Shown one piece after another: positions 39,877 to 48,856 of a stretch of 64,000 nucleotides of DNA. Every line of letters starts with the position of its first letter. The first letter of the stretch is position 1. The position numbers and the translations under genes are program-made. Source of the DNA: an uncultured Oxalobacteraceae bacterium (GTDB taxonomy: Bacteria; Pseudomonadota; Gammaproteobacteria; Burkholderiales; Burkholderiaceae_D); assembly GCA_903862415.1 (NCBI GenBank), contig CAIOYD010000050.1:124001-188000 (forward strand), written 5' to 3'. The notes beneath the pieces are model-generated. The model was not told where the DNA came from and did not search any database. It was given only the letters and a program-made list of their open reading frames with translations.

Positions 39877-40232
39877 GAAGCAAGCCGATAGGCCGGATTC
39901 TGTTACGACACGCCTGCGCCATTGCTGACGCGCTTGTGTTATGACAGTCATTCCTCTAGGCCCTGAATTACTTCAGGGCTCAAGCTTTCTACCCGCACGC
40001 TCCGCGAGCCGCATCAACGCGTGCCTATTTGAAATTGCTCCAGGTGGAGGTTACCGCGTTTCACCGTAACTTAATACGCTCGTCTCTGTGGCCCTGTTCC
40101 TCGCCTTATACCTTGCGGCTTTCAGCGGACGGCCGTTAACCGTCACCCTGCTCTGTGGAGTCCGGACCTTCCTCCCGTCTGGTTGCTTTTGCGAACAAAA
40201 GCAACAAAACCAGCGACTGTCTGGCTTGCTTC
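39877..40232 (-). ncRNA. rnpB: RNase P RNA, bacterial class A
   Basis: The catalytic RNA of RNase P, which trims tRNA 5' leaders. The terminal helix P1 is visible as GAAGCAAGCC at the 5' end and GGCTTGCTTC at the 3' end. The conserved core GGGAGGAAGGTCCGGACTCC follows, with GGGTGACGG, AAAGCCGCAAGGTA and GTAGAAAGCTTGAGCCC further on, and AGAGGAATGACTGTC near the 3' end. Length from P1 to P1 is 356 nt, normal for the family. A TAAAAT lies 6-7 bases upstream of the 5' end as a possible -10 box. Confidence 0.96.
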
Positions 40233-40310
40233 GGGCTGGATTTTACCCTAATTTAACAACCAAAGGCAGTTTTCTGGTAGCGTTACGACTTTTCCCTGCG
40301 CGCACAAGTC

Positions 40311-42047
40311 ATGTCCAATCCTACTATCACGTCCATTACCCGCTCCGGTGGCCAGCTCATCGTTGATGCCCTGCAAATTCACGGCGTCGACACCATTTTT
40401 GGCGTCCCGGGCGAAAGTTACCTGCCGGTATTGGACGCACTGCATGAACACAAAACTGGTGCTATTCAGGCACCAATCCGCTTTATCATTAACCGTCAGG
40501 AAGGCGGCTCAGCCTTTATGGCCGAAGCCTATGGCAAACTGACCGGAAAACCCGGCATTTGCTTCGTCACCCGTGGCCCCGGTGCCACCAATGCATCCAT
40601 CGGTGTGCATACTGCCTATCAGGATTCCACCCCGATGATTCTGTTTATCGGTCAGGTTGGCAATGATTTTGTCGAACGCGAAGCCTTTCAGGAAATCGAT
40701 TACCGCCGCATGTATGGCCAGATGGCCAAATGGGTAGCGCAAATCGATCGTGCTGACCGTGTGCATGAATACGTCGCCCGCGCCTTCCAGATCGCCACCA
40801 GTGGCCGTCCCGGCCCGGTCGTGCTGGCACTGCCGGAAGACATGCTGTCGCAACTGGTCGAAACCAGCCAGATCCCGGCGGTGCGTCATTATCAGCCGGT
40901 ACAGGCGTCCCCTGGCAACACACAACTGCAGGAGTTGCGTCAACGTCTGGCACAGGCACAACGTCCGCTGGTGATTCTCGGCGGCGGCGGCTGGAATCAG
41001 GCTGCCTGTGCCGCCATCCAGCAATTTATCGAACAGAATCACTTGCCGGTGGCCTGCGCCTTCCGCTTTCAGGACTTATTCGACAACCAACACCCGAATT
41101 ACATCGGCGACGTCGGCATTGGCATCAACCCCAAGCTGGCGCAACGCATCCAGCAAGCCGATCTGGTGATCGCCATCGGACCGCGTCTGGGTGAAATGAC
41201 GACCGGCGGCTACCAGTTGCTGCAGGCACCGGTACCGCAGCAAAGCCTGATCCATATCCATGCGGATGCGCTCGAACTCGGACGCGTGTATCAGGCTGAC
41301 ATGCTCATCAACAGCGGCATGCCGCAAATCGCTTCCACCCTGGCCGCGCTGCCGCCAGTTGATGCCAACGCCTGGCAAGCCAGCGTTGCCCAGGCACGAG
41401 CTGAGTATGTCGCCAATCAGGCACCGGCGGCGATTTTCCAGAATGACCAGCATCCACTCAATCTGTGGCAGGTGGTACAGGAACTTAGCGCGCAAATCCC
41501 GGCCGACAGCATCATTACCAACGGTGCCGGCAATCACACCACCTGGGCACACCGCTATTACCGTTACGGCCGCATGCGCACCCAGCTGGCACCAACTTCG
41601 GGCGCCATGGGTTACAGCGTACCATCCGGGATTGCCGCCAAAATCACCTGTCCGGAACGCACCGTCATCACCTTTGCCGGTGACGGTGAATTTCTGATGA
41701 ACGGTCAGGAACTCGCGACTGCGGCGCAATACCGCGCAGGCGTGGTAATTTTACTGTTCAACAACAGCATGTTCGGCACCATCCGCATGCATCAGGAACG
41801 CGAATTCCCTACCCGTCAGGTTGGCACCGAACTGCACAATCCCGACTTTGCCGCGCTCGCACGTGCTTATGGTGGTTCCGGCGAAGTGGTGACCCGCACC
41901 GAAGAATTTGCCCCGGCCTTAACCCGCGCCCTGGCCTTCAGCCGCGAACAACACCTGCCCGCTCTGATTGAATTGCGCTACGACGTCAACCTGATCACCC
42001 CGGGTGCGACGCTTGAGACGATACAGAAAACGGCACTGGCCAGATAA
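40311..42047 (+). CDS. Thiamine-pyrophosphate enzyme, acetolactate-synthase-like
   Basis: A 578-residue protein with the three domains of TPP-dependent decarboxylases. The N-terminal pyrimidine-binding domain has FGVPGESYLPVLDAL and the catalytic Glu in NRQEGGSAFMAEAYG. The C-terminal pyrophosphate domain has AGDGEFLMNGQELATA and FNNSMFGTIRMHQ (GDG...NN motif). The family includes acetolactate synthase large subunit (IlvB), oxalyl-CoA and benzoylformate decarboxylases. No small regulatory subunit is adjacent, so the substrate is open. It starts 78 bases from rnpB on the opposite strand. Confidence 0.88.
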   Translation: MSNPTITSITRSGGQLIVDALQIHGVDTIFGVPGESYLPVLDALHEHKTGAIQAPIRFIINRQEGGSAFMAEAYGKLTGKPGICFVTRGPGATNASIGVHTAYQDSTPMILFIGQVGNDFVEREAFQEIDYRRMYGQMAKWVAQIDRADRVHEYVARAFQIATSGRPGPVVLALPEDMLSQLVETSQIPAVRHYQPVQASPGNTQLQELRQRLAQAQRPLVILGGGGWNQAACAAIQQFIEQNHLPVACAFRFQDLFDNQHPNYIGDVGIGINPKLAQRIQQADLVIAIGPRLGEMTTGGYQLLQAPVPQQSLIHIHADALELGRVYQADMLINSGMPQIASTLAALPPVDANAWQASVAQARAEYVANQAPAAIFQNDQHPLNLWQVVQELSAQIPADSIITNGAGNHTTWAHRYYRYGRMRTQLAPTSGAMGYSVPSGIAAKITCPERTVITFAGDGEFLMNGQELATAAQYRAGVVILLFNNSMFGTIRMHQEREFPTRQVGTELHNPDFAALARAYGGSGEVVTRTEEFAPALTRALAFSREQHLPALIELRYDVNLITPGATLETIQKTALAR

Positions 42048-42088
42048 GGCTATCCTACTGAAAAACTAGCTGCACATCACCTCTGCCC

Positions 42089-42122
42089 GTGGATTATCCC
42101 GACACCACTCCGGATAATCCAC
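42089..42122. repeat. 11-bp perfect inverted repeat after the TPP enzyme gene
   Basis: GTGGATTATCC, a 12-base loop, then GGATAATCCAC. It starts 42 bases after the stop codon. No T-run follows, so it may be an RNA-stabilising hairpin or protein site rather than a simple intrinsic terminator. Confidence 0.7.
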
Positions 42123-42222
42123 AATAGCAACACTATCCCAAATAATTCACACTTCAAACAGCATCTGGATCCCAAGCCTGAGCACCGTTGTGCATAATTA
42201 ACTATATTAACCTTATCCTATC

Positions 42223-42879
42223 GTGAACCCGCTGAATTCCTTGCAAAGTGGATTTGCTTCCACAGACAATATACTTCAGGCCACTGGAGTCCGGCCGACA
42301 TCGGCTCCTGTGAATGTAGTCAAATTTTTCCTTGGCGCATTCACCTACGGACTGTCGAATCACGCTTTTGAAGTCTATGACAACTACCGCGCCATCCCCG
42401 CGCGAAGAATCGTAGCCCGATTTGAAAACCAGATAGCCCGGCTTGATCCAAACGAGATTCCTGAAGATGGAATACTTTTCACTTCCTCCTACGGCGTAGT
42501 CACAATAACAAGAGATCTTCTGGACGGAGAATATCGCATCAAAGCCTCCTGCCAGGGCGAAGATATGTATTTCCCGCAGCCGATAAGCAATTTCACCCAG
42601 TTAATCAACCGGATCAGAACCGACATGCGCCAACATCCGCAACTATATGCAGAATATGGCGTTGATGTCTGCACTGCTCCACTGGATTTACTGCCTGATC
42701 ATGCCGACCGGGCACCAGACAGGCAGTCTGGCGAGACCCCGGATGCAGAAGTTATCCAAACCACCACCGAGGCACAACTGTTACGCAGAAAACTCAGCGG
42801 ACATATCAGCAGCAGAACTGAACTTGTTCAGCCAACTTCATTTCCCTCTACCCCAAACTCTTCCCATAACACCCTCTGA
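42223..42879 (+). CDS. Unrecognised protein, 218 residues
   Basis: I do not recognise this protein. It starts at a GTG. The N-terminus is rich in Ser, Thr, Pro and Asn (NPLNSLQSGFASTDN), then comes a compact part with KFFLGAFTYGLSNHAFEVYDNYRAIPARRIVARFENQI and a beta-like stretch (ILFTSSYGVVTITRDLLDG; DMYFPQPISNF). The C-terminal ~60 residues are Ser/Thr/Pro-rich and probably disordered. There is no signal peptide or membrane helix. The 3' end overlaps the convergent N-acetyltransferase by 52 bases. The build could suit a secreted effector or chaperone-dependent protein, but that is speculation. Confidence 0.6.
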   Translation: MNPLNSLQSGFASTDNILQATGVRPTSAPVNVVKFFLGAFTYGLSNHAFEVYDNYRAIPARRIVARFENQIARLDPNEIPEDGILFTSSYGVVTITRDLLDGEYRIKASCQGEDMYFPQPISNFTQLINRIRTDMRQHPQLYAEYGVDVCTAPLDLLPDHADRAPDRQSGETPDAEVIQTTTEAQLLRRKLSGHISSRTELVQPTSFPSTPNSSHNTL

Positions 42880-43610
42880 AGCTGCTCCTCCTTCAGATGG
42901 TGTTTTTGTTCCTGACCATGGGTGATAATTTTGAGAGTATGGCCAAACAGGATTTTTCGGCCCGAGGCATGGCACAACACCACCAGCAATTTGCGCACAA
43001 AAATCGATTCATGGTGGGTGCAGTTATAAAAATTGGCCGGAATAAAATCTTCCCAATGCTGCGGCGTCAGCTCAAACGCATACAAACCTTCCCAGCCGTG
43101 GCTGGTGTGGGTTTTGAGCAGCAATTCATGCTCACTTTGCATACTTAGCATGAACAACTCACCATCCTGATTGACTTCCGTCTCCAGCAAGTTGAGTCGC
43201 ATAGGCGCCCGGATTCCATGGCCGCCAAAACCCAGATCGCACAACCATTTCTCACCCTGCAAAGTCACTACGATGGCCATATGGGTACGCGGTTTTCTGT
43301 GACCATGAGTCAGCGGACGGGCCGCAACAAAAAAATACGGAATCCCGAGAGCGTCGAGTGCCATCGCAAACAGTCCATTGACTTCGTAACAGTAACCGCC
43401 ACGCTGGCGGTTAACCAGTTTGGCGACGATATCGGCCGGTTGTAGCGAGATGACTTTACCGGCCTGGACATCCAAGTTTTCAAACGGAATATGAAACAGC
43501 TGGCAGCGCATCATTTCTGCCACGCTGGCCATGGTCGGACGGGGCTCAGAAGTGTAGCGTATGCGAGTGAAATAACGTGGCAGGGAAAAGGTCACTTCGG
43601 TCATGGTCAT
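42828..43610 (-). CDS. Arylamine N-acetyltransferase
   Basis: A 260-residue NAT-family enzyme that moves acetyl (or other acyl) groups from CoA to arylamines or hydrazines. The catalytic triad is seen as Cys in RQRGGYCYEVNGLF, His in RTHMAIVV and Asp in LCDLGFGG. FHIPFENLDV is the usual N-terminal mark. Starts at 43610 and 43604 are both possible and neither has a clear ribosome site. NAT relatives occur as amide synthases in secondary metabolism, but no such cluster surrounds it. Confidence 0.92.
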   Translation of the reverse strand: MTMTEVTFSLPRYFTRIRYTSEPRPTMASVAEMMRCQLFHIPFENLDVQAGKVISLQPADIVAKLVNRQRGGYCYEVNGLFAMALDALGIPYFFVAARPLTHGHRKPRTHMAIVVTLQGEKWLCDLGFGGHGIRAPMRLNLLETEVNQDGELFMLSMQSEHELLLKTHTSHGWEGLYAFELTPQHWEDFIPANFYNCTHHESIFVRKLLVVLCHASGRKILFGHTLKIITHGQEQKHHLKEEQLQRVLWEEFGVEGNEVG

Positions 43611-43720
43611 CAAGAGGATTGATAAATCAACATCGAAACGACATGGCGGTTTATATCCGCCCGATTTGCCGCTATCATAGTACCCTAGGTTTACACTATG
43701 TTATGTTTTACGGAAATTCA

Positions 43721-45064
43721 ATGACAACTCCCCGACTCCTGCTTGCCCGCGTATTTTTCAGCCTGCTTTTGTTGTTTGCCAGTGCCCCTCTGCTGGCACA
43801 AAGCCCGACCGACGCAACTCCGCTGCCAATGGCAACAGCCACCCAGACATTGATAGAAAATTATCAACGGATTTTATCGCTGCAAATTTACAGCAGCAAA
43901 GCCACAAAAGACCAACAGCAGGCGGCAGCGCGCGCCGGTGAATATCTGTTTCTGCAAAACCATCAACTGGCTGGAACAATACTCGAACGCCTGCTGGCAC
44001 CCCAACATACCAGCGCAGAAATGGATACATTCCTCACCACCGTGGGCGACCCGATCTGGGTGGATGCCGATCTGTTTGCTGTGCGTAGCATACTGATGCA
44101 AATCGCCAAAAAAGCGCAATTCAATTCCCAACAGCACCAACAGTTGCACCTCCTGCTGGCCAATCTGGCGCGCGCGCATAACAGATATGGTCAGGAATTA
44201 AACACCGTACTAAAACAAAGCACCCTCAGTCAAAACAAACCGTTGCGACCAGCCTGGGCTGCCTATGAAGCCAAAATTACCCTGGCTTACCCACCTCAGG
44301 CATTGCTGGAACAATTCACCAGCACCTTACCTGAACCCATTGCCGTCACACCACCAGAACAACCCGGCGACATCATTGCACTGACGCGCAAAAATGAATG
44401 GCAAGGTATGCAACTCGAACCTGGCACGGTGCTGCTGACATTTGATGATGGACCGCACCCGGTATTTACATCCGAAATTCTGGCCATTCTGGCGCGCTAT
44501 CAAGCCAAGGCGATTTTCTTTCAGCTGGGGCAAAATCTGGGCAGCGTGGAAAATGGACATGCCGAATTAACCCGCAATCAGGAACTCGAGCACGCCATCC
44601 TGAGCGCTGGCCATGCTATCGGCAACCACAGCTTCACGCATCCATTTTTACCCAAACTCGATCAGGCACAAGTACAGCAGGAAATCGATAAAACCCAGGC
44701 ATTGCTGGATTTGATTATTCCCGCTGACGATCAGCGCACCCACATGTTCCGCGCACCTTATGGCGCACGCAATTCGATGATCCTGGGAGAAATCGGTGAA
44801 CGCGGCTTGCGCTCAGTGTTGTGGAATGTAGATTCGCTCGACTGGTCCGATCCAATTCCGGAATCGATCGTGCACCGGATTTTGCAGGAACTCGAACACG
44901 CCGGACGCGGCATTATTCTGATGCACGATATCCACCCAAAAACCGTGCTCGCCCTACCCATGCTGATGGATGAACTGATTAAACGCGGTTATCATTTTGT
45001 GAACTGGGATGGCCAGAAACTCATACCTACCGAACCCGCCGTTTCCATGCCCGCGCCGACGTAA
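43721..45064 (+). CDS. Exported polysaccharide deacetylase (NodB/CE4 family)
   Basis: A 447-residue protein with a signal peptide (LLLARVFFSLLLLFASAPLLAQ). The first ~200 mature residues are helical with no recognised domain. The C-terminal NodB domain has TFDDGPHPVFT (catalytic Asp pair), the metal-binding GNHSFTHPF, RAPYGARN, LWNVDSLDWSD and GIILMHDIHPKT. It probably removes N- or O-acetyl groups from peptidoglycan or an exopolysaccharide in the periplasm. I start at the ATG at 43721, where the signal peptide begins; the frame is open from 43577. Confidence 0.9.
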   Translation: MTTPRLLLARVFFSLLLLFASAPLLAQSPTDATPLPMATATQTLIENYQRILSLQIYSSKATKDQQQAAARAGEYLFLQNHQLAGTILERLLAPQHTSAEMDTFLTTVGDPIWVDADLFAVRSILMQIAKKAQFNSQQHQQLHLLLANLARAHNRYGQELNTVLKQSTLSQNKPLRPAWAAYEAKITLAYPPQALLEQFTSTLPEPIAVTPPEQPGDIIALTRKNEWQGMQLEPGTVLLTFDDGPHPVFTSEILAILARYQAKAIFFQLGQNLGSVENGHAELTRNQELEHAILSAGHAIGNHSFTHPFLPKLDQAQVQQEIDKTQALLDLIIPADDQRTHMFRAPYGARNSMILGEIGERGLRSVLWNVDSLDWSDPIPESIVHRILQELEHAGRGIILMHDIHPKTVLALPMLMDELIKRGYHFVNWDGQKLIPTEPAVSMPAPT

Positions 45065-45079
45065 AAGTTATTTCCACAT

Positions 45080-45109
45080 GGTGTATTACGCCCAATGGGC
45101 TAATACACC
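45080..45109. repeat. Interspersed palindromic repeat, copy C
   Basis: GGTGTATTACGCCC, AAT, GGGCTAATACACC with flanks CACAT and CTACA, almost identical to copy B at 21578. It sits in the 45-base gap between the convergent stops of the deacetylase and DUF748 genes, a position suited to a shared hairpin terminator. Confidence 0.88.
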
Positions 45110-48100
45110 CTACATTTTCAGATCAAAATCCACTCTGGTTGGTGCACTGCCATCCCTGATGTCGCTGTTATCAAGCCGGGGAGCAAGTGAATACATGCGC
45201 TCCGGTGCGACCGTATTGAGCAGATAAGTATGCACCACCACTTCGCGCCGCAATGCCAGCGCCAGCAAATCATCTTCGCTGATGCCGGTGTTGGCGATCA
45301 ACAGACTTTCCATCTGTCCGGCAGGTAATGATTTGGCGATACCCAGCAAATTGCGCGCTTTGGCAAACGTGGCCTGGCCATACAGCGCCGCTATCGCTTT
45401 GACACGTTCTTCCGGTAAAATCGTCGGGTCGCTGCCCGGCTCCAGATACACATCATGGTATTTCCGGATTTGCTGCTCCAGCAGCTGCACACGTAAGCCG
45501 GCATTGTCAGCCACCATGTCAGCGCGTCCGGTGATATTGAGTTGCACCGCCGGACGCTTGATCAGCAGGCGACTCAGATCATCCAGCTTTGCTTTGCTGG
45601 CTTCAGTCAGTTGTGCTGAACCGGAGTTGAATTCGATAAACGACAATTGATCCCCGCCAGATATCCTATGCGTGAACAGGGCGAAGGGCGAAGTGATTAC
45701 TTTTTCCACCAGATCCAGAACCACTTTACCCAACAATCCGCCGATAGAAAATTGCGGGTCGTTGATGGTGCCTGAGATGGGTAACTCCAGATTGATTCTT
45801 CCTTCATCATCCGTCAGCAGCGACACCACGAATGGCACCGGCAGGGAAGTCGCTTCCGGACTGTCGACCTTTTCGCCAAAAGTCAGCTGATCCAGCGTCA
45901 ACACATTGTTGGCATGGAGTTCATTATTGCGAATGTGGTAATCGACATCGAGGGACAACTTACCCTTTTCTATACCATAGCCGACATACTTGGCCGAATA
46001 CGACGTCAGGCGTGGCAGATCGACTCCGGTGGCAGTCATTTTAATATCGAGCAGCAGTGGACTGTAGAGCGGATTGAAACTACCGGAAATAGCCACCGGT
46101 GCTTCATCATCGAGTTTGCCATTGAGCTGTACAGGGGCTGCAATCGCCTGCATCGATTGCAGCAGACCGATGCTTCCCTGCATACCTGTCATGAGCATGG
46201 AATAATGCGGCTTGATGAAATTATCGGTGTAATTAATCACACCCTTACCCAGTTTAATCTGACCAATCGTGATCACCGGCGGTGCGGATTTTTGACTGGC
46301 ATCACTCGGACTGGCAGGTTGCCTGACCAGAATATTTTTCAGATTCAACTGACCCTGTTGCGACAAAATCGCGCGCGCATAAAAATCGGATAAATTCACT
46401 TTATCCAATGTCACCACGGGCGCCTGATTGCCCAGTGCGATATCGATGCCGCTAACGTCGAGCAATGACCACTTCAGAAAATCATCCCCGGCCTGTTTAT
46501 CAGTCGAATAAAAATTGGCCAGTTGCAGCGCACCCCGATACTTCAGCACCGCTGGTGCATTCCAGCTCAATTTACCCTGAGTCGACAGCGTACCCTTGGC
46601 AATAGTGATATTTAAATAGTCAGCAAAATAAGGTGCTAACGCCGCCAGCGCCAGATTTTGCAGTCCTATCTGCATCTGCAGATTTTTAGCCGTCAAACTG
46701 CCATCGAGCATGAGCTGGCCAGATTGATTGAGCGTAGTCTGCAAATGAAATGGCACCGGCTCCAGCATGGCACTCGATAAATGCTGCATCATTGCGGAAA
46801 CATTCGACGCCTTCAAAGTCAAGCGGGGTGAAACTGACTGATCATCCAAACTGAAGTTGCTCCCGCTCAGTGACAGCTGCTCCAGTTGAACTTTCCACGG
46901 TGGCGCTGTCGATGCGGCCGCTGTTTTGGCGGGTGCAGCAACGGGTTTCAACCAGTGAAGCAGATTAAGTTCACCATGGGCATCGCGCAACACGGCGGTC
47001 TGCAACTGCTCAAGTTTGACCTCGGCAATCTGCACCTGCCTGGTTTTCATATCGAGCGACAACTGTTCCACGCCTATATGACTGGCCCTGAAGTCACTTT
47101 TACCAGAACCCGACGCCTGTAATTGCAGCGCATCGATGGCCGCAGAAAACTCATTCAGTCTGAGCTGCCCCTGTTGCCACTGCACTTGCGTCTTCAATCC
47201 CAGGGTGCCGGACAGACTGGCCGAAAGCACTCCATTCAGATAGGGCTGATAATTTTGCAGCAGCAATTCGGACAGTGTCAGTTGCCCGGAAACGGCACCC
47301 TGCGCCAGATGAAGGGTACCATCAAACTTCAGGCGCTCCCTGCCGCCTGCGCTCAACGTGAATTTGGCCACTGCTGCCTTAGGGTTGGTCGAAATATGCT
47401 GCACTTCGGTGTCGATATGCGTGAGCTGCATGGCAAAGGCTGGCTGCGCATAGGCCGCGTCAGACCAATGCAGCGTGCCATCTTTTATTTTCAGCTGTGC
47501 CAATTCAAACAACGGCGGACTGGATTTCACCACAGGCGTTTTCACCTCGACCGTCTGGTCGGAATTTTTCAGTGCCAACCAGTTCAGCACACCCTGCTGA
47601 TTCAAATCAACCCATACCTGTGGCTCGTCGAGTTCGAGTGCATTCAACTTGAACTGTTGACTGGTCAGATCAAGGTCCGCCAGGTTTACATCGATTTTTT
47701 TGGCTGAAAAAAGCGGCGCACCAGATTTGTCAGTCAGCGACAAATCTGCCAGCCGGGCAGTGCCTGCCAGGGTGATTTTCGGCTGATTTTTTTGCTCAAC
47801 AAAATTAAGCGTCAGGTGACTGGTCAACAGCGCCGACTTGATTTTAAAAGGCAGTAAATTCGGCGCATACGCCACCAACTCAGTCAGATTGAAACGTTCA
47901 ACATCAATCGCCAGCGTGGTATCGTGCGTTTCTGCAAACGGAGTACTGCGACCGATTAATTCGATCAGACTGCCATCCACCCGTGCCGACAGCGTCGGCT
48001 CCACAAACACATCGACCGCGGTATTAAAATTAGAAACAAACGGCACACCAAGCTTAACGTCGGTAAAGTGAATGTGTTTTAGCGCGATCAGGTCATCGAG

Positions 48101-48607
48101 TTCAATGCTGCCGTTAAGCAGTTGAATGTTGGATACGGAATACTGCAATGGATCACCCTGACCAGGATGCTCATTGAGGCGCGCCTGAATATCGCTGAAA
48201 TTGGTGATTTCTTTGCCATCCTGCAGGCGGCGCACCAAATGCAAGTGCGGATGCGTCAAGACAATTTCACCCATCACCGGTGCCAACCTGAACAGCGAAG
48301 CAATCGAGACGCGGATCGAAAGACTGTCGGCAGAAAAAGCCAGGGTTGACTTATCTGCTTCAAGCAAACGCAGCCCGGACAGGTTCACTCTGAGCGTTAA
48401 CGGATTGATCGCGACCCGGTCGAGCGTCAACTGCCTGCCGGTTTGTTGCGCTATTTGTTGCTCCAAAGTGGATTTGAGCCAGGGCGGCACGGCCAACGCA
48501 ACGATCCCGGCCACTGCAGCCATAATCAGAATTGCCACAACCAGCGCACGCGCAATTCTGCGCGCCACTGGAGACAGAGGGGAGCGATGATTAAAAATAG
48601 GTTTCAT
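45110..48607 (-). CDS. DUF748 / AsmA-like envelope protein
   Basis: A 1165-residue protein anchored by one N-terminal helix (ALVVAILIMAAVAGIVALAV). A long repetitive beta-rich periplasmic body follows, with AsmA-type phrases such as LTLDRVAINPLTLRVNLSGLRL, and it ends in an OmpA-like stretch (FIEFNSGSAQLTEASKAKLDDLSRLL, ITGRAD). Such AsmA-superfamily proteins are thought to form hydrophobic grooves that move phospholipids between membranes; for this member that is inference. I chose ATG 48607 just before the anchor; the 47 extra codons upstream are not protein-like. Confidence 0.85.
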   Translation of the reverse strand: MKPIFNHRSPLSPVARRIARALVVAILIMAAVAGIVALAVPPWLKSTLEQQIAQQTGRQLTLDRVAINPLTLRVNLSGLRLLEADKSTLAFSADSLSIRVSIASLFRLAPVMGEIVLTHPHLHLVRRLQDGKEITNFSDIQARLNEHPGQGDPLQYSVSNIQLLNGSIELDDLIALKHIHFTDVKLGVPFVSNFNTAVDVFVEPTLSARVDGSLIELIGRSTPFAETHDTTLAIDVERFNLTELVAYAPNLLPFKIKSALLTSHLTLNFVEQKNQPKITLAGTARLADLSLTDKSGAPLFSAKKIDVNLADLDLTSQQFKLNALELDEPQVWVDLNQQGVLNWLALKNSDQTVEVKTPVVKSSPPLFELAQLKIKDGTLHWSDAAYAQPAFAMQLTHIDTEVQHISTNPKAAVAKFTLSAGGRERLKFDGTLHLAQGAVSGQLTLSELLLQNYQPYLNGVLSASLSGTLGLKTQVQWQQGQLRLNEFSAAIDALQLQASGSGKSDFRASHIGVEQLSLDMKTRQVQIAEVKLEQLQTAVLRDAHGELNLLHWLKPVAAPAKTAAASTAPPWKVQLEQLSLSGSNFSLDDQSVSPRLTLKASNVSAMMQHLSSAMLEPVPFHLQTTLNQSGQLMLDGSLTAKNLQMQIGLQNLALAALAPYFADYLNITIAKGTLSTQGKLSWNAPAVLKYRGALQLANFYSTDKQAGDDFLKWSLLDVSGIDIALGNQAPVVTLDKVNLSDFYARAILSQQGQLNLKNILVRQPASPSDASQKSAPPVITIGQIKLGKGVINYTDNFIKPHYSMLMTGMQGSIGLLQSMQAIAAPVQLNGKLDDEAPVAISGSFNPLYSPLLLDIKMTATGVDLPRLTSYSAKYVGYGIEKGKLSLDVDYHIRNNELHANNVLTLDQLTFGEKVDSPEATSLPVPFVVSLLTDDEGRINLELPISGTINDPQFSIGGLLGKVVLDLVEKVITSPFALFTHRISGGDQLSFIEFNSGSAQLTEASKAKLDDLSRLLIKRPAVQLNITGRADMVADNAGLRVQLLEQQIRKYHDVYLEPGSDPTILPEERVKAIAALYGQATFAKARNLLGIAKSLPAGQMESLLIANTGISEDDLLALALRREVVVHTYLLNTVAPERMYSLAPRLDNSDIRDGSAPTRVDFDLKM

Positions 48608-48856
48608 GTTGACGCTACATTCAGATGATTCGATTAGTAGCAGTATTCCATGCTTTGCCACATCACTGTTGTTTATCAGTGCCTTTAACTTCACTAAGCA
48701 ACTGGCATGCAACTCTTTGCAGCAGCTAAGATACTGACAGAGATGCAATTTTCATTTTGACAGCTGCTGTCGGCATGATACAGTACCGGCACAATTAAAC
48801 AGCACCGCGGAGATCGGTTCCAAAAGAATCCATTACCTGGTAAAACGGAGATAAAT

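Noticed and set aside
39739-39951. Minus-strand 70-codon frame between mraZ and rnpB
   Set aside because: It begins inside the rnpB 3' region and has no recognisable protein features.
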